Made by a program: the position numbers and the translations under genes. Of a stretch of DNA of 64,000 nucleotides, positions 53,209 through 64,000 are shown one piece after another (position 1 is the first letter of the stretch; every line of letters begins with the position of its first letter). This DNA comes from an uncultured Sphingomonas sp. (GTDB lineage Bacteria; Pseudomonadota; Alphaproteobacteria; Sphingomonadales; Sphingomonadaceae): contig NZ_CAJYHX010000031.1 of the NCBI RefSeq assembly GCF_913774285.1, forward strand, positions 1 to 64,000. Direction: 5' to 3'. Below the pieces are notes generated by a model, which saw only the letters and a program-made list of their open reading frames with translations, did no database searches and had not been told where the DNA came from.

Positions 53209-54981
53209 TCAATGCACCGGCCATACGGCCATGATCAGCGGCGTGCCTATCAGCAGCACCAGCAACGACAAGGGGGCGCCCAGCCGCGCATAGTCCCCGA
53301 ACTTGTAGCCGCCCGGTCCCATCACCAGCGTGTTGCACTGGTGGCCAATCGGCGTGAGGAAGTCGCACCCGGCGCCTACCGCCGTCGCCATCAGGAACGC
53401 CTCGGGCCGGTAGCCGAGCTCGCCCGCGAAGGTCGCGGCGATCGGCGCCATCACCAGCACGGTCGCGGCATTGTTGAGGAAGGGCGTCACCGCCATCGCC
53501 GCCGCCAGGATCAGCGCCACCGCGCCCCAGGGTGGCAAGGTCGCGGCGAGATGGCCGAGCTGGTCGCCGATGATCTTGCTGGCGCCCGTGGTGCGCAGCG
53601 AATCGCTGACCGGGATCAGCGCGCCGAGCATCACCAGGATCGGCCATTCGATATGCTCGTACGCCTCGCGCACCGGCAGCGCACCGAGCAGGATGGTGAG
53701 CCCCGCCGCCGCGAAGAACGCGACCGCGACGGGGACATAGCCGGTCGCCGTCGCCGCCATTGCCACCGCGAGGATGGCGAGCGGCAACAGCCCCTTGCGC
53801 GCGCTGCCCAGCCGCAGCTCGCGCTGCGCGAGCGGCAGGCAGCCGAGCTCGCCCAGCCGCTCGAAGAGCAGGTCCAACGGGCCCTGCAGCACGATCACGT
53901 CGCCCGCGCGCAGCTCGATATCGCCGAGCCGGGCGGAGAGCCGCTCGCCTTGGCGCGACACGGCGATCAGGTTCACCCCGAAGCGCTCGTGCAGGCCCAG
54001 CCGGCCGGCGGTGCGGCCGATCAGCGCGGAGTCGGTGCCGATCACCGCTTCGATCACGCCCACTTCGCTGGTGTTGCCGTCGGGTTGGGGGCGGTCCTGC
54101 CCCTCCAGCACCAGCGCGTCGGTGGCGATCACACGTTCGAGATCGTCGGGCGCGCCGGCGAGGATCAGCACGTCCTCGGCGCGAAGCTTGTTGTCCGGGA
54201 ACGGCGTGCTGCGGATGCCGCCCCGCAGGATGGTGGTCACCGCCACGGCGTGATCATGCCGCTCGCGGAACTCGGCGACCGTCTCGCCCACCGCTTCCGA
54301 TCCCTCGGGCACCGCGGCTTCGGTGACATAATCCTCGATGTCCATCGCCTCGCCCAGCGTCGGCGCGGCGCGACGGTCGCGCGGGATCAGCCGATAGGCG
54401 AAGCGCAGGAAGACCAGGCCGACCAGCGTCAGCCCCAGGCCCACCGGCGCATAGTCGAACATGCCGAAGGGCTTGCCGGTCATCTCCTCGCGCACCCGGC
54501 TGACGATGATGTTGGGCGAGGTGCCGATCAGCGTGATCAGCCCGCCGAGCAGCGAGGCGAACGACATCGGCATCAGGAAGGTGGCGGGCGAAGCCTTGGA
54601 GCGCTTGGCCATCTGGAAGGCCACCGGCATCATCATCGCCAGCGCGCCGATATTCTTGACCAGCGCCGAGGCGAAGCCAACGCTGGCGCTGAGCAGCAGC
54701 AATTGCGAGCGCACCCGCGTGACGCGGCGCTGGAGCAGCAGCATCGCCCGCTCGATCACGCCCGAGCGCTGGACGGCGGCGGAAAGGACGAGGGCGGAGG
54801 CGACGATGATCACGATGTCGTCGGAAAAGCCGGTGAACGCCTCCTTCGGCTTCACCACGCCCACCGCCAGCGCCGCGAGCAGCGCCAGCACCGCGACCAT
54901 GTCGTAGCGCAGCTTTCCCCAGACGAAGAGCAGCATCATGCCGGCAAGCACGACGAGCGACAGGATCTGGGGTGTGGTCAA
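53209..54981 (-). CDS. SLC13 family permease with two TrkA-C (RCK_C) domains
   Basis: A 590-residue membrane transporter of the DASS/SLC13 (ArsB/NhaD-like ion-transporter) superfamily, with two cytoplasmic RCK_C regulatory domains between its halves. N-terminal helices run from ILSLVVLAGMMLLFVWG to about residue 180 and include the family loop SLLGGLITLIGTSPNIIVS. RCK_C domains are at about 205-270 and 290-365 (each ending in an LRAxDVxxLxG-type turn). The C-terminal half ends GCDFLTPIGHQCNTLVMGPGGYKFGDY. The start is TTG at 54981, 5 nt after GAGG. The substrate is unknown; related proteins move dicarboxylates, sulfate or Na+. Confidence 0.88.
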   Translation of the reverse strand: MTTPQILSLVVLAGMMLLFVWGKLRYDMVAVLALLAALAVGVVKPKEAFTGFSDDIVIIVASALVLSAAVQRSGVIERAMLLLQRRVTRVRSQLLLLSASVGFASALVKNIGALAMMMPVAFQMAKRSKASPATFLMPMSFASLLGGLITLIGTSPNIIVSRVREEMTGKPFGMFDYAPVGLGLTLVGLVFLRFAYRLIPRDRRAAPTLGEAMDIEDYVTEAAVPEGSEAVGETVAEFRERHDHAVAVTTILRGGIRSTPFPDNKLRAEDVLILAGAPDDLERVIATDALVLEGQDRPQPDGNTSEVGVIEAVIGTDSALIGRTAGRLGLHERFGVNLIAVSRQGERLSARLGDIELRAGDVIVLQGPLDLLFERLGELGCLPLAQRELRLGSARKGLLPLAILAVAMAATATGYVPVAVAFFAAAGLTILLGALPVREAYEHIEWPILVMLGALIPVSDSLRTTGASKIIGDQLGHLAATLPPWGAVALILAAAMAVTPFLNNAATVLVMAPIAATFAGELGYRPEAFLMATAVGAGCDFLTPIGHQCNTLVMGPGGYKFGDYARLGAPLSLLVLLIGTPLIMAVWPVH

Positions 54982-55050
54982 GCGTACCTCGCGGAAGGGG
55001 TGCGAGGAAGCTAACGCCGGTGCGGGAGGTTGGGTCCGGCCCTGTATCAA

Positions 55051-55186
55051 TCCTCCCCTGCAAGGGGAGGTGGCAGACCGAAGGCCTGACGGAGGGGTGT
55101 CCCCGCTGGCGAGGATTCCCGCCACTGCCAGCCGGGACACCCCTCCACCGCCTTGCAGGCCATCCCCCTCCCCCTCCGGGGGAGGA
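55051..55186. repeat. palindromic element, family 3, copy ii
   Basis: Starts TCCTCCCCTGCAAGGGGAGGTGGCAGACCGAAGGCCTGACGGAGGGG and ends CCCCTCC...GGGGGAGGA. The GGTGGCAGnCCGAAGGCCTGACGGAGG block also occurs at 35047. The centre holds a further inverted pair (GGGTGTCCC and GGGACACCC). It lies in the spacer between the SLC13-like gene and the 55199 gene. Confidence 0.85.
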
Positions 55187-55198
55187 CCGGTTACAGCC

Positions 55199-55411
55199 TC
55201 AATGCACCGTGCCCAGCACCTTGGGGACGGAGAGCAGCACCACCAGCCGTTCGATCTGGCGCCAGCGGCAGAAGTGGATGACGTTGCCGAGATCCCGGCT
55301 CGCCTCGGCGCGCGCCGCGGCCTCGCCGCAGGCGGCATGGCCGAAGCGCCGAATCAGATCGGCCGCGTCGTGCACTTCGTCGCGATCGCTCAGATAGGGG
55401 TAGACGTCCAT
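55199..55411 (-). CDS. small cytoplasmic protein, unknown function
   Basis: A 70-residue soluble protein, predicted mostly helical, with AADLIRRFGHAACGEAAARAEASRDLGNVIHFCRWRQIERLV over residues 16-57 and a hydrophobic end (VLLSVPKVLGTVH). Proteins with this 'RDxGNVIHFCRWRQIER' core are, as far as I recall, widespread in sphingomonads without known function. ATG start with no clear ribosome-binding site. It is bordered by a family 3 repeat and a divergent small membrane gene. Confidence 0.72.
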   Translation of the reverse strand: MDVYPYLSDRDEVHDAADLIRRFGHAACGEAAARAEASRDLGNVIHFCRWRQIERLVVLLSVPKVLGTVH

Positions 55412-55555
55412 TGCAACTCCAACACTGGGGCAGCCCCCGGCCCGTGCCGGCCTGATACACCGGTTTCCCTTCCGCTCCGGTGGACGATGCTGGTGAACGA
55501 TCCGGAAACCATGGCAAAGGCTGGCGCTTCGCGCAGATTCGTGGCAAGGGGCACC

Positions 55556-55735
55556 ATGCAGTCCACCCCTTCGCGCACGCCGATGGCCGGCGGCTTCCTG
55601 TTGACGGCGAGCATTCTCGTCGGCGCAGTGGCCGGGGCCCTACGCGGAGAAGCGACGGTGGGATTGCTGGCCGGGCTGGCAGTGGGGTTCGCCCTCACGC
55701 TCGCCGTCTGGCTGATCGATCGCGCGCGAGGTTAG
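55556..55735 (+). CDS. small two-helix membrane protein
   Basis: A 59-residue protein with a short basic head (QSTPSRTP) and two hydrophobic helices (MAGGFLLTASILVGAVAGALRG and GLLAGLAVGFALTLAVWLID), ending RARG. AAGGGG 4-5 nt before the ATG at 55556 favours this start; ATGs at 55487 and 55511 would lengthen it by 23 or 15 residues. It precedes the DEAD-box helicase gene by 68 bp. I do not recognise a family. Confidence 0.6.
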   Translation: MQSTPSRTPMAGGFLLTASILVGAVAGALRGEATVGLLAGLAVGFALTLAVWLIDRARG

Positions 55736-55803
55736 AGGGGCGCGCCTGCAACACTGTATCGGGCTTGCGGTGCGCCGCGCGTAGCCCCAATTTTAGGGTC
55801 TCA

Positions 55804-57522
<1,719 letters not shown>

Positions 57523-57548
57523 GGCGCCCGAGGCGCAGACTTCTTTCT

Positions 57549-57737
57549 CCCCTCCCGCTTGCGGGAGGGCGCCCCTCTTTTCACCCCTCCCGCTTGCGGG
57601 AGGGGCAGGGGGAGGGTGTGTAAGGGAAGCCGAGCGATCGGTAGAAGAAGTGGTGCTGCGCCGCCGCGGCGACACTTCAGCGGGTCGCTCGCTCGCCTCA
57701 CGCACCCTCCCCTAACCCCTCCCGCAAGCGGGAGGGG
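57549..57737. repeat. family 1 palindromic element, copy F (three-headed)
   Basis: The left side has two tandem hairpins (57549-57570 and 57584-57605), and the right hairpin is at 57716-57737. It resembles a duplicated left arm of the family 1 element. The inner sequence lacks the GACGTGGA core and contains GTGTGTAAGGGAAGCCGAGC. It lies after the helicase gene; with copy A and copy B it shares the right-side CACCCTCCCCTAACCCCTCCCG. Confidence 0.85.
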
Positions 57738-57763
57738 GATTTGAAGGCTCAGCCGTCAGCCCT

Positions 57764-58486
57764 TTACTCCGCCCGGTGGCGCTTCCGGCCGTCCAGTGCG
57801 GACAACACCCCGCGCAGCGTGCGCAGTTCCTGGCTCGACCAGCGCGGCTTGGTCAGCAGCGTGCGCAGCGTCCGCTTGGTCGACGGCACCCGGTCCGGCG
57901 GGAAATAATAGCCCGAATCTTCGAGCATCGCGTCGAGCTGGCCGATCATCCCGTCCAGTTCCTCCTGCGGCGCCGGCGGATCGAGATCGACCGCGGGCGG
58001 GCTCTCCAGCCCGACATGCTTCGACCATTCATAGGCGACCAGAATCACCGCCTGGGCGAGGTTCAGCGAGCCGAACTCCGGGTTGATCGGCACGGTGATA
58101 ATCGTGCGGGCAAGTGCCACATCGTCGGTCTCCAGCCCCGAACGCTCCGGCCCGAACAGGATCGCACTGCGGGTGGGCGCGCCGTGGATCTCGCGCGCGG
58201 CGACCTCGGGGGTCACCACCGGCTTGGTCACGCCGCGCTTGCGGACCGTGGTGGCGTAGACATGGGTGCAATCCGCCACCGCATCAGCGACGCTCTCGAA
58301 CACCTGCGCCTTTTCCAGCACGATGTCGGCGCCGCTCGCCGCGGGACCCGCCGAGGGGTTCGGCCAGCCGTCGCGGGGGCTCACCAGCCGCATCTCGGTC
58401 AGCCCGAAGTTGAGCATGGCGCGCGCAGCCTTGCCGATATTCTCGCCCAGCTGCGGGCGGACGAGCACGATCACGGGGGAATTCAA
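57764..58486 (-). CDS. trmJ: tRNA (cytidine/uridine-2'-O-)-methyltransferase TrmJ
   Basis: A SPOUT-fold methyltransferase that 2'-O-methylates the tRNA anticodon-loop nucleotide 32. The 240-residue protein has PVIVLVRPQLGENIGKAARAMLNFGL (residues 4-29) and the knot motifs ILFGPERSGLETDDV (about 109-123) and VPINPEFGSLNLAQAVILVAYEW (about 131-153). The C-terminal helical domain carries LRTLLTKPRWSSQELRTLRGVLSAL. It overlaps nrdR by four bases (ATGA), in the rpiB-glyA-nrdR-trmJ unit. Confidence 0.92.
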   Translation of the reverse strand: MNSPVIVLVRPQLGENIGKAARAMLNFGLTEMRLVSPRDGWPNPSAGPAASGADIVLEKAQVFESVADAVADCTHVYATTVRKRGVTKPVVTPEVAAREIHGAPTRSAILFGPERSGLETDDVALARTIITVPINPEFGSLNLAQAVILVAYEWSKHVGLESPPAVDLDPPAPQEELDGMIGQLDAMLEDSGYYFPPDRVPSTKRTLRTLLTKPRWSSQELRTLRGVLSALDGRKRHRAE

Positions 58487-58944
58487 CTTTTGCCGACCTC
58501 GCTGACGTTACCGGCGAATTCCTCGAAATCCTTCGCCTCGCGGAAATCCTTATACACGCTGGCGAAGCGGATATAGGCCACCGAATCCAGGCCCTTGAGC
58601 GCCTCCATCACCAGCTCGCCGATGCGCTGGGAGGGGATTTCGCTCTCGCCGGTCGTTTCCAGCTGGCGCTGGATGCCGGAGACCAGCCGCTCGATCTGCG
58701 CGGGCTGGATCGGCCGCTTGCGGCAGGCGGTGGAGACCGAGCGCATCAGCTTCTCGCGCTCGAACGGCTCGCGCCGCTCTCCGCTCTTCACCACCGTCAG
58801 GTCGCGCAGCTGGATGCGCTCGAAGGTGGTGAAGCGCGCGCCGCACGCCTCGCACTGCCGCCGCCTGCGGATAGCCGCCCCGTCGTCGGTGGGGCGGCTA
58901 TCCTTTACCTGGCTGGCTTCATTGGAACAGAAGGGGCAGCGCAC
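58483..58944 (-). CDS. nrdR: transcriptional regulator NrdR
   Basis: NrdR, which represses ribonucleotide reductase genes when dATP is abundant. The 153-residue protein has the zinc ribbon CPFCSNEASQVKDSRP...CEACGARFTTFER (residues 3-45) and a C-terminal ATP-cone (VVKSGERREPFEREKLMRSVSTA from about residue 50). The nrdAB targets are not in this window. It starts directly after the glyA stop and overlaps trmJ, giving a glyA-nrdR order that is common in proteobacteria. Confidence 0.97.
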   Translation of the reverse strand: MRCPFCSNEASQVKDSRPTDDGAAIRRRRQCEACGARFTTFERIQLRDLTVVKSGERREPFEREKLMRSVSTACRKRPIQPAQIERLVSGIQRQLETTGESEIPSQRIGELVMEALKGLDSVAYIRFASVYKDFREAKDFEEFAGNVSEVGKS

Positions 58945-60248
<1,304 letters not shown>

Positions 60249-60252
<4 letters not shown>

Positions 60253-60701
60253 GCGGGGCTCCTTTCGGGGTTGCTCAGCTTCTCCACGCGACGGACGTGC
60301 CGATCGCCGAGGAAAGCCGTTTCGAGAAACTGGGTGACGCAGGCCTTGGCCATCTCGATGCCGATCATCCGCGCGCCGAGGGCGATGACATTGGCATCGT
60401 TATGCTCGCGCGCAAGACCGGCGGAGAGCGGCTCGGAGACGAGCGCGCAGCGGGCGGCGGGGTTGCGGTTGACTGCGATCGAAATGCCGATGCCGGATCC
60501 GCACAGCGCGATGCCGAAGGTCGCCTCGCCGGTCTCGATCGCCTTGCCGAGCCGGTAGCCATAGTCCGGATAGTCGACGCTCTCGGGTCCGTTGGTGCCC
60601 AGATCGAGCACGTCATGGCCGAGGCCACGCAACCAATCGGCGAGTTCTGCCTTCATTACGAAGGCGGCGTGATCCGAGGCGAGGGCGATGCGATGTGGCA
60701 T
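60249..60701 (-). CDS. rpiB: ribose 5-phosphate isomerase B
   Basis: RpiB, which interconverts ribose 5-phosphate and ribulose 5-phosphate. The 150-residue protein has the start ALASDHAAFVMKAELADWL (residues 6-24) with the catalytic His region, GLGHDVLDLGTNGPESVDYPDYG, and the active-site Cys in ALCGSGIGISIAVNR at about residues 65-79. Its fold and length match RpiB. It heads the rpiB-glyA-nrdR-trmJ operon. Confidence 0.95.
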
Positions 60702-60753
60702 GGCGGCCCTCTACGCGCGTGTGCGCCCGCTGGCTAGACACCCAGGAGACCAT

Positions 60754-61017
60754 ATGCCGAAGACTCTGTCCGTTCTGTTTCCCGCGTTGGCACTCGGCCT
60801 CGCCGCCTGCTCGCCGAGCACCGAGGACCGCGTCGACAATTCGCTGGATCGTACCGGTGATTCGCTCGCCAATGCGGCGGACCGGCTGGGCGATCGGATC
60901 GAGAACCGCGCCGATGCCGCCGGGCGCGCGATCCGCGAGGGCGCGGACGATACCGGCGATGCGCTGGCCAACGGCGTGGACCGCACCGGCAATGCGATCG
61001 ACGACGCGACGCATTGA
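60754..61017 (+). CDS. small lipoprotein with heptad-like repeats
   Basis: An 87-residue precursor with the lipobox ALGLAACS (Cys at about residue 19). The mature part consists of Asp/Arg/Gly/Asn-rich repeats such as DRTGDSLANAADRLGDRIENRADAAGRAI, where 'DR(T/L)G(D/N)' recurs every 9-17 residues; an amphipathic helix or repeat fold is likely. AGGAGA precedes the ATG. I do not recognise a named family. It is divergent from rpiB by 52 bp. Confidence 0.75.
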   Translation: MPKTLSVLFPALALGLAACSPSTEDRVDNSLDRTGDSLANAADRLGDRIENRADAAGRAIREGADDTGDALANGVDRTGNAIDDATH

Positions 61018-61026
61018 TCCATTTTT

Positions 61027-61125
61027 CCCCTAACGCTTGCGGGAGGGGTCGGGGGAGGGATCGACGTGGAAGAAGCGCTGGAACGGTTCAGCCCCTCCCC
61101 TAACCCCTCCCGCAAGCGGGAGGGG
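61027..61125. repeat. two-headed palindromic element, family 1, copy G (degenerate left head)
   Basis: The right hairpin at 61104-61125 is perfect. The left one (61027-61048) has lost pairing in its left arm (CCCCTAACGC) but keeps GCGGGAGGGG. The core GGGATCGACGTGGAAGAAGCGCTGGAA lies between them and is very close to that of copy E. It lies between the small lipoprotein and the convergent ABC permease gene. Confidence 0.88.
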
Positions 61126-61148
61126 AACGAGAGCGGGAGAGGACAAGG

Positions 61149-62357
61149 CTAGGCCGCGGCCTTCTTCCCCCGCTTCGGGCTGCCCGACTTGAGCACCCCG
61201 CGCCGGAACAGCCGCGCCGCGACCGTCAGCGTGATCGCCACCCACAGAGCCTGCCAGGCGAAGGCCAGCGCGTGCGGCCAGAGCTCCGGCGCATTTGCCG
61301 CCCGCGCCGCCATCGCCATGGGCGAGCTGAACGGCACGATCTCCGCCGCGGTCGCAACCCAGCCTTCCGGATTGCCGGCGGCGTAGGAGGACATGCCGAA
61401 CATCGCGAACTGGAAGATGGTGATCGGCAGCGACAGCATCTGGATCTCGCGCTGGGTGGAGGCGAGCGAGCCGACGCCCAGGAACACCGCGCTCTGCAGC
61501 AGATAGGCCATCACGAAATAGCCGATCAGCAGCAGCGGGAAGATCGGGCCCACCGCCACGCTGAGATCCCCGAGCGCCCCCGCCATGCCCGCCGGCATCA
61601 GCTTGGGCAGGTTGGCGACCAGCGTTCCCCAGAAGGCGACGAACAGCAGCGCCGACCCGAAGGCGCCGAGCAGCTTGCCGAAGAACACGCTTTCCAGCGG
61701 CACCGCGGCAGCGAGGATCTCGATCACCTTGTTCGAGCGCTCCTCGGCCATCGCGCCCACCGCCTGGCCCGAGAGCATCAGCGTGACCAGGAAGATCGCG
61801 AAGGTGGAGAAATAGGCCGCCTGCCCGCGTCCGCTGACCGTGGGCGCCTGCACCGCGATGGTCTCGAAGCGTGCGGTGCTGCGGACGCCGGGGGCGTGTT
61901 CGGCGCGCAGCGTCTGGGTGGCGAGCGCCGCGAGATAGCGCCCCTCCGCCTCGGCACCCGCGCGGCGCAGCACCATGGGATGATCGAGCGGACCGTACAG
62001 CACCGCCGCCGCCTCGATCGCATCCGAGTCGAACAGCGCCCGCGCCTGCCGCGCCGCATCGCCCTGCGGCGCTTCCAGCTGCAGCCGGGGCCGGGCGGAA
62101 TCGCGGCTGAACACGTTGCGCAGCTCGCGATCGGCGGCGCGCACCCCCTCTTGCTGGCCGAGCGGGACGATCGCCACCAGGACCTGCCGCGCCTCGCCGG
62201 CAGCGCCCGCGGCCTGGCCGCTGAGGCCACCGATGATGCCGAAGCCGATCATCAAGAGCGGACTGAGCAGGAAGAGCAGGAAGGTCGGCGTCATCACCGT
62301 CGCGGTGAGGTCACGGCGGGCGATCGTCAGCGCGTGGCGGAGGAAGCGCGGCATCAT
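61149..62357 (-). CDS. ABC transporter permease, NatB type
   Basis: A 402-residue ABC-2-type permease with an N-terminal helix (PTFLLFLLSPLLMIGFGIIGG), a large extracytoplasmic domain (about residues 55-180) and a C-terminal block of five or six helices, including YFSTFAIFLVTLMLSGQAVGAMAEERSNKVIEIL with the typical EERxxKxxEIL motif. This layout fits NatB, the permease of Na+-extruding NatAB in Bacillus, although the substrate here is unknown. It overlaps the ATPase gene by four bases. Confidence 0.87.
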   Translation of the reverse strand: MMPRFLRHALTIARRDLTATVMTPTFLLFLLSPLLMIGFGIIGGLSGQAAGAAGEARQVLVAIVPLGQQEGVRAADRELRNVFSRDSARPRLQLEAPQGDAARQARALFDSDAIEAAAVLYGPLDHPMVLRRAGAEAEGRYLAALATQTLRAEHAPGVRSTARFETIAVQAPTVSGRGQAAYFSTFAIFLVTLMLSGQAVGAMAEERSNKVIEILAAAVPLESVFFGKLLGAFGSALLFVAFWGTLVANLPKLMPAGMAGALGDLSVAVGPIFPLLLIGYFVMAYLLQSAVFLGVGSLASTQREIQMLSLPITIFQFAMFGMSSYAAGNPEGWVATAAEIVPFSSPMAMAARAANAPELWPHALAFAWQALWVAITLTVAARLFRRGVLKSGSPKRGKKAAA

Positions 62358-63280
62358 GCGATCGTCTCCGGCTGGTCGGCCAGCGCCTCGGCGCCGACGA
62401 TGCGGACAAAGGCGTCGTGCAGTCCCGGCCGCTCGATCGACAGGCCGGAGATGCCGTGCCCCGCCTCGATCAGCCGGACGAGCAGCGCCTCGATGCCGCC
62501 ATCGGGCACGGTGAACCGCCAGCTCCCGCCTTCGCGCACCGCGTCGCCCGGCAGCATCGCACCGATCGCGTCGGCATCATGGTGCGGCGTGTAGCGCGCC
62601 CGCAGCGGCAACAGCGCGCGTGCCTCGTCCACCGTGCCCTCGAACCGCACTTTGCCGCCCGCGATGACCGAAATGCGCTCGCACAGCCGCTCGGCATGCG
62701 CCATCACATGGGTGGAAAAGAGGATGGTGGCGCCGCGATCGCGCTGGCCGCGGATCAGCAGCTCCAGCCGCTCCTGGTTGACGGGGTCGAGCCCCGAAAA
62801 GGGTTCGTCGAGCACCAGCAGGTCGGGCTCGTGCACCACCGAGCCGAGCAGCTGCACCAGCTGCGCCATCCCCTTCGAGAGCTTGCGGATCTTGTCGTCG
62901 GCGGCATGGCCGAGCCCCGCGCTTTCGAGCAGTTCCCCTGCCCGCTTGCGCCCGGTCGCCCAGGGCAGCCCGCGCAGTGCCCCCATGAAGGCGATCGCCT
63001 CGCGACACTTCATGTTGGGGTAGAGCCCGCGCTCCTCGGGCAGGTAGCCGACCTGGTCGCTCCTGTCGCGCGGATGGCGGCTGCCGAGCAATGTCCGCTC
63101 GCCTTGGTCGGGCTCGATGATGCCGAGCAGCATGCGCAATGTCGTGGTCTTGCCCGCGCCGTTGGGCCCGAGCACGCCGTAGATCACGCCCTTGGGCACC
63201 GCGATGCCGACACCATCGACGGCGCGCCGATCCCCAAAACGTTTGACCAGCCCGGAGGCACTGACGGCGAGTTGCTGCAA
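62354..63280 (-). CDS. ABC transporter ATP-binding protein, NatA type
   Basis: The ATPase partner of the NatB-type permease. The 308-residue protein has Walker A GPNGAGKTTTLRML (about residues 38-51), the Q-loop and signature segment LSKGMAQLVQLLGSVV, Walker B LLVLDEPFSGLDP and an H-loop in LFSTHVMAHAERLCERISVI. The signature 'LSKGM' departs from the canonical LSGGQ, as in several ABC-2-type ATPases. A C-terminal domain of about 90 residues (after residue 215) is like that of NatA/DrrA-type proteins. It is divergent from queG. Confidence 0.92.
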   Translation of the reverse strand: MQQLAVSASGLVKRFGDRRAVDGVGIAVPKGVIYGVLGPNGAGKTTTLRMLLGIIEPDQGERTLLGSRHPRDRSDQVGYLPEERGLYPNMKCREAIAFMGALRGLPWATGRKRAGELLESAGLGHAADDKIRKLSKGMAQLVQLLGSVVHEPDLLVLDEPFSGLDPVNQERLELLIRGQRDRGATILFSTHVMAHAERLCERISVIAGGKVRFEGTVDEARALLPLRARYTPHHDADAIGAMLPGDAVREGGSWRFTVPDGGIEALLVRLIEAGHGISGLSIERPGLHDAFVRIVGAEALADQPETIA

Positions 63281-63316
63281 CGATGCCTCCCCCTAGCAAT
63301 CGCAACGTGGTAGCGG

Positions 63317-64000
63317 GTGCGCGTGCGGGAAGACAAGTCCATCGAGGAACGGCTGAAGGCGAAGGCGGCGGAGATCGGTTTCGCGGCGTGCGGCGTCGCG
63401 CATGCCGATGCCGCACCGCGCACCGCCGAGCGGCTCCGCCAATGGCTGGACGAGGGCGCGCATGGCGACATGCTGTGGATGGAGGAACGCGCCGAGCAGC
63501 GCGGCAGCCCCCGTGGTCTGTGGCCCGAGGTGCGCTCGGTGATCGCGCTCGGCATGAGCTACGCCCCCGCCGCCGATCCGCTGGCGCTCGCGGGCGAAGG
63601 CGAGGTCGGTCGCATCTCGGTCTACGCGCAGGGGGCCGATTATCACGATGTGGTCAAGCGCCGGCTGAAGGAGCTTGCCCGCTGGCTGGTGGCGGAAGCA
63701 CCGGGTGCCGATGTGAAGGTGTTCGTCGATACCGCGCCGGTGATGGAAAAGCCGCTGTCGGAGGCCGCCGGGCTCGGCTGGCAGGGCAAGCACACCAATC
63801 TGGTCAGCCGCAGCCATGGCAGCTGGCTGTTCCTCGGCGCGATCTACACGACGCTCGACCTCGCCTCCGACGGCCCGAGCGGCGGCGGCTGCGGCAGCTG
63901 CGACGCCTGCCAGACCGCCTGCCCGACGAGCGCCTTCCCCGCCCCATACCGCATCGACGCGCGCCGCTGCGTTTCCTACCTCACCATCGAGAACAAGGGC
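63317..64000 (+). CDS. queG: epoxyqueuosine reductase QueG (partial, C-terminus outside window)
   Basis: QueG, the cobalamin- and 4Fe-4S-dependent reductase that makes queuosine from epoxyqueuosine in tRNA anticodons. The 228 visible residues have the N-terminal IEERLKAKAAEIGFAACGVA, the active-site Asp region KVFVDTAPVMEKPLSEAAG (about residues 134-152), and the ferredoxin-like cluster CGSCDACQTACPTSAFPAPYRIDARRCVSYLTIE. The GTG at 63317 is used; GTG at 63323 is also possible. It runs off the right edge. B12 dependence gives a plausible functional tie to the btuB/BtuF system in the same window. Confidence 0.9.
   Translation, partial: MRVREDKSIEERLKAKAAEIGFAACGVAHADAAPRTAERLRQWLDEGAHGDMLWMEERAEQRGSPRGLWPEVRSVIALGMSYAPAADPLALAGEGEVGRISVYAQGADYHDVVKRRLKELARWLVAEAPGADVKVFVDTAPVMEKPLSEAAGLGWQGKHTNLVSRSHGSWLFLGAIYTTLDLASDGPSGGGCGSCDACQTACPTSAFPAPYRIDARRCVSYLTIENKG

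Overview
The window is GC-rich, densely coded bacterial chromosome from an alphaproteobacterium, most likely a sphingomonad (Sphingomonas or a close relative). The family placement is an inference. It rests on the F0 operon order atpI-atpB-atpE-b'-b with no F1 genes attached, an ATP12-type F1 assembly factor, a heat-shock promoter of the alphaproteobacterial RpoH type before dnaK, an SspB-alpha-like ClpXP adaptor, and several small proteins of sphingomonad type. I saw no rRNA, tRNA, prophage, insertion sequence or CRISPR array. The content is mainly core housekeeping, with short accessory stretches and an unusually rich set of intergenic palindromic repeats.

Layout. 1-6300 (minus): the str/S10 translation cluster rpsL-rpsG-fusA-tuf, a terminator, then rpsJ-rplC-rplD (rplD cut by the window edge). 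6570-9040: bactofilin, a DUF4142 lipoprotein, a small membrane protein and a bestrophin-like channel. 9089-12065: a cobalamin riboswitch ahead of btuB and a BtuF-like lipoprotein, coupled by a GTGA overlap. 12070-16600: low-affinity iron permease, DUF985 cupin, glycine-zipper protein, GT4 glycosyltransferase, a 50-aa small ORF, an H1-like Lys/Ala/Pro protein and a TMEM175-type channel. 16600-22160: recN, bamD, manA-type isomerase and secreted or membrane proteins. 22214-26090: crcB, rluC-like, gph-like, a small membrane protein, ATP12 and gmk. 26147-29776: fumC, a TorF-type porin pair and a PCu(A)C copper chaperone.

29826-33945: RpoH promoter-dnaK-dnaJ and a methyltransferase-like gene. 33946-35364: gene-poor, with palindromic repeats, an acyl-CoA dehydrogenase remnant and a PRC-barrel gene. 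35365-37199: CelD/BcsL-type acetyltransferase plus polysaccharide deacetylase. 37377-42135 (minus): uvrC, a small membrane protein and the F0 ATP synthase operon. 42423-48861: radC, sspB, hisB-yciI-hisH-hisA-hisF, a small atypical ORF, a YbaN homologue, hisE and a HIT protein. 48991-54981: APC amino-acid transporter, adenosine kinase, a small lipoprotein, a quinone oxidoreductase gene broken by one amber codon, and an SLC13/RCK transporter. 55199-63280: small genes, a DEAD-box helicase, the tightly overlapping rpiB-glyA-nrdR-trmJ unit, and a NatAB-type ABC exporter. The right edge cuts queG.

Most notable observations: (i) ribosomal protein S12 carries Arg at position 88, where Lys is usual and where Lys-to-Arg is a classical streptomycin-resistance change; (ii) at least seven copies of a two-headed GC-rich palindromic element, plus two further repeat families, several ending exactly where they supply the leader or Shine-Dalgarno sequence of the next gene; (iii) two gene remnants, one a single-codon nonsense and one an N-terminal stub. 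No convincing new defence or biosynthetic system was found.
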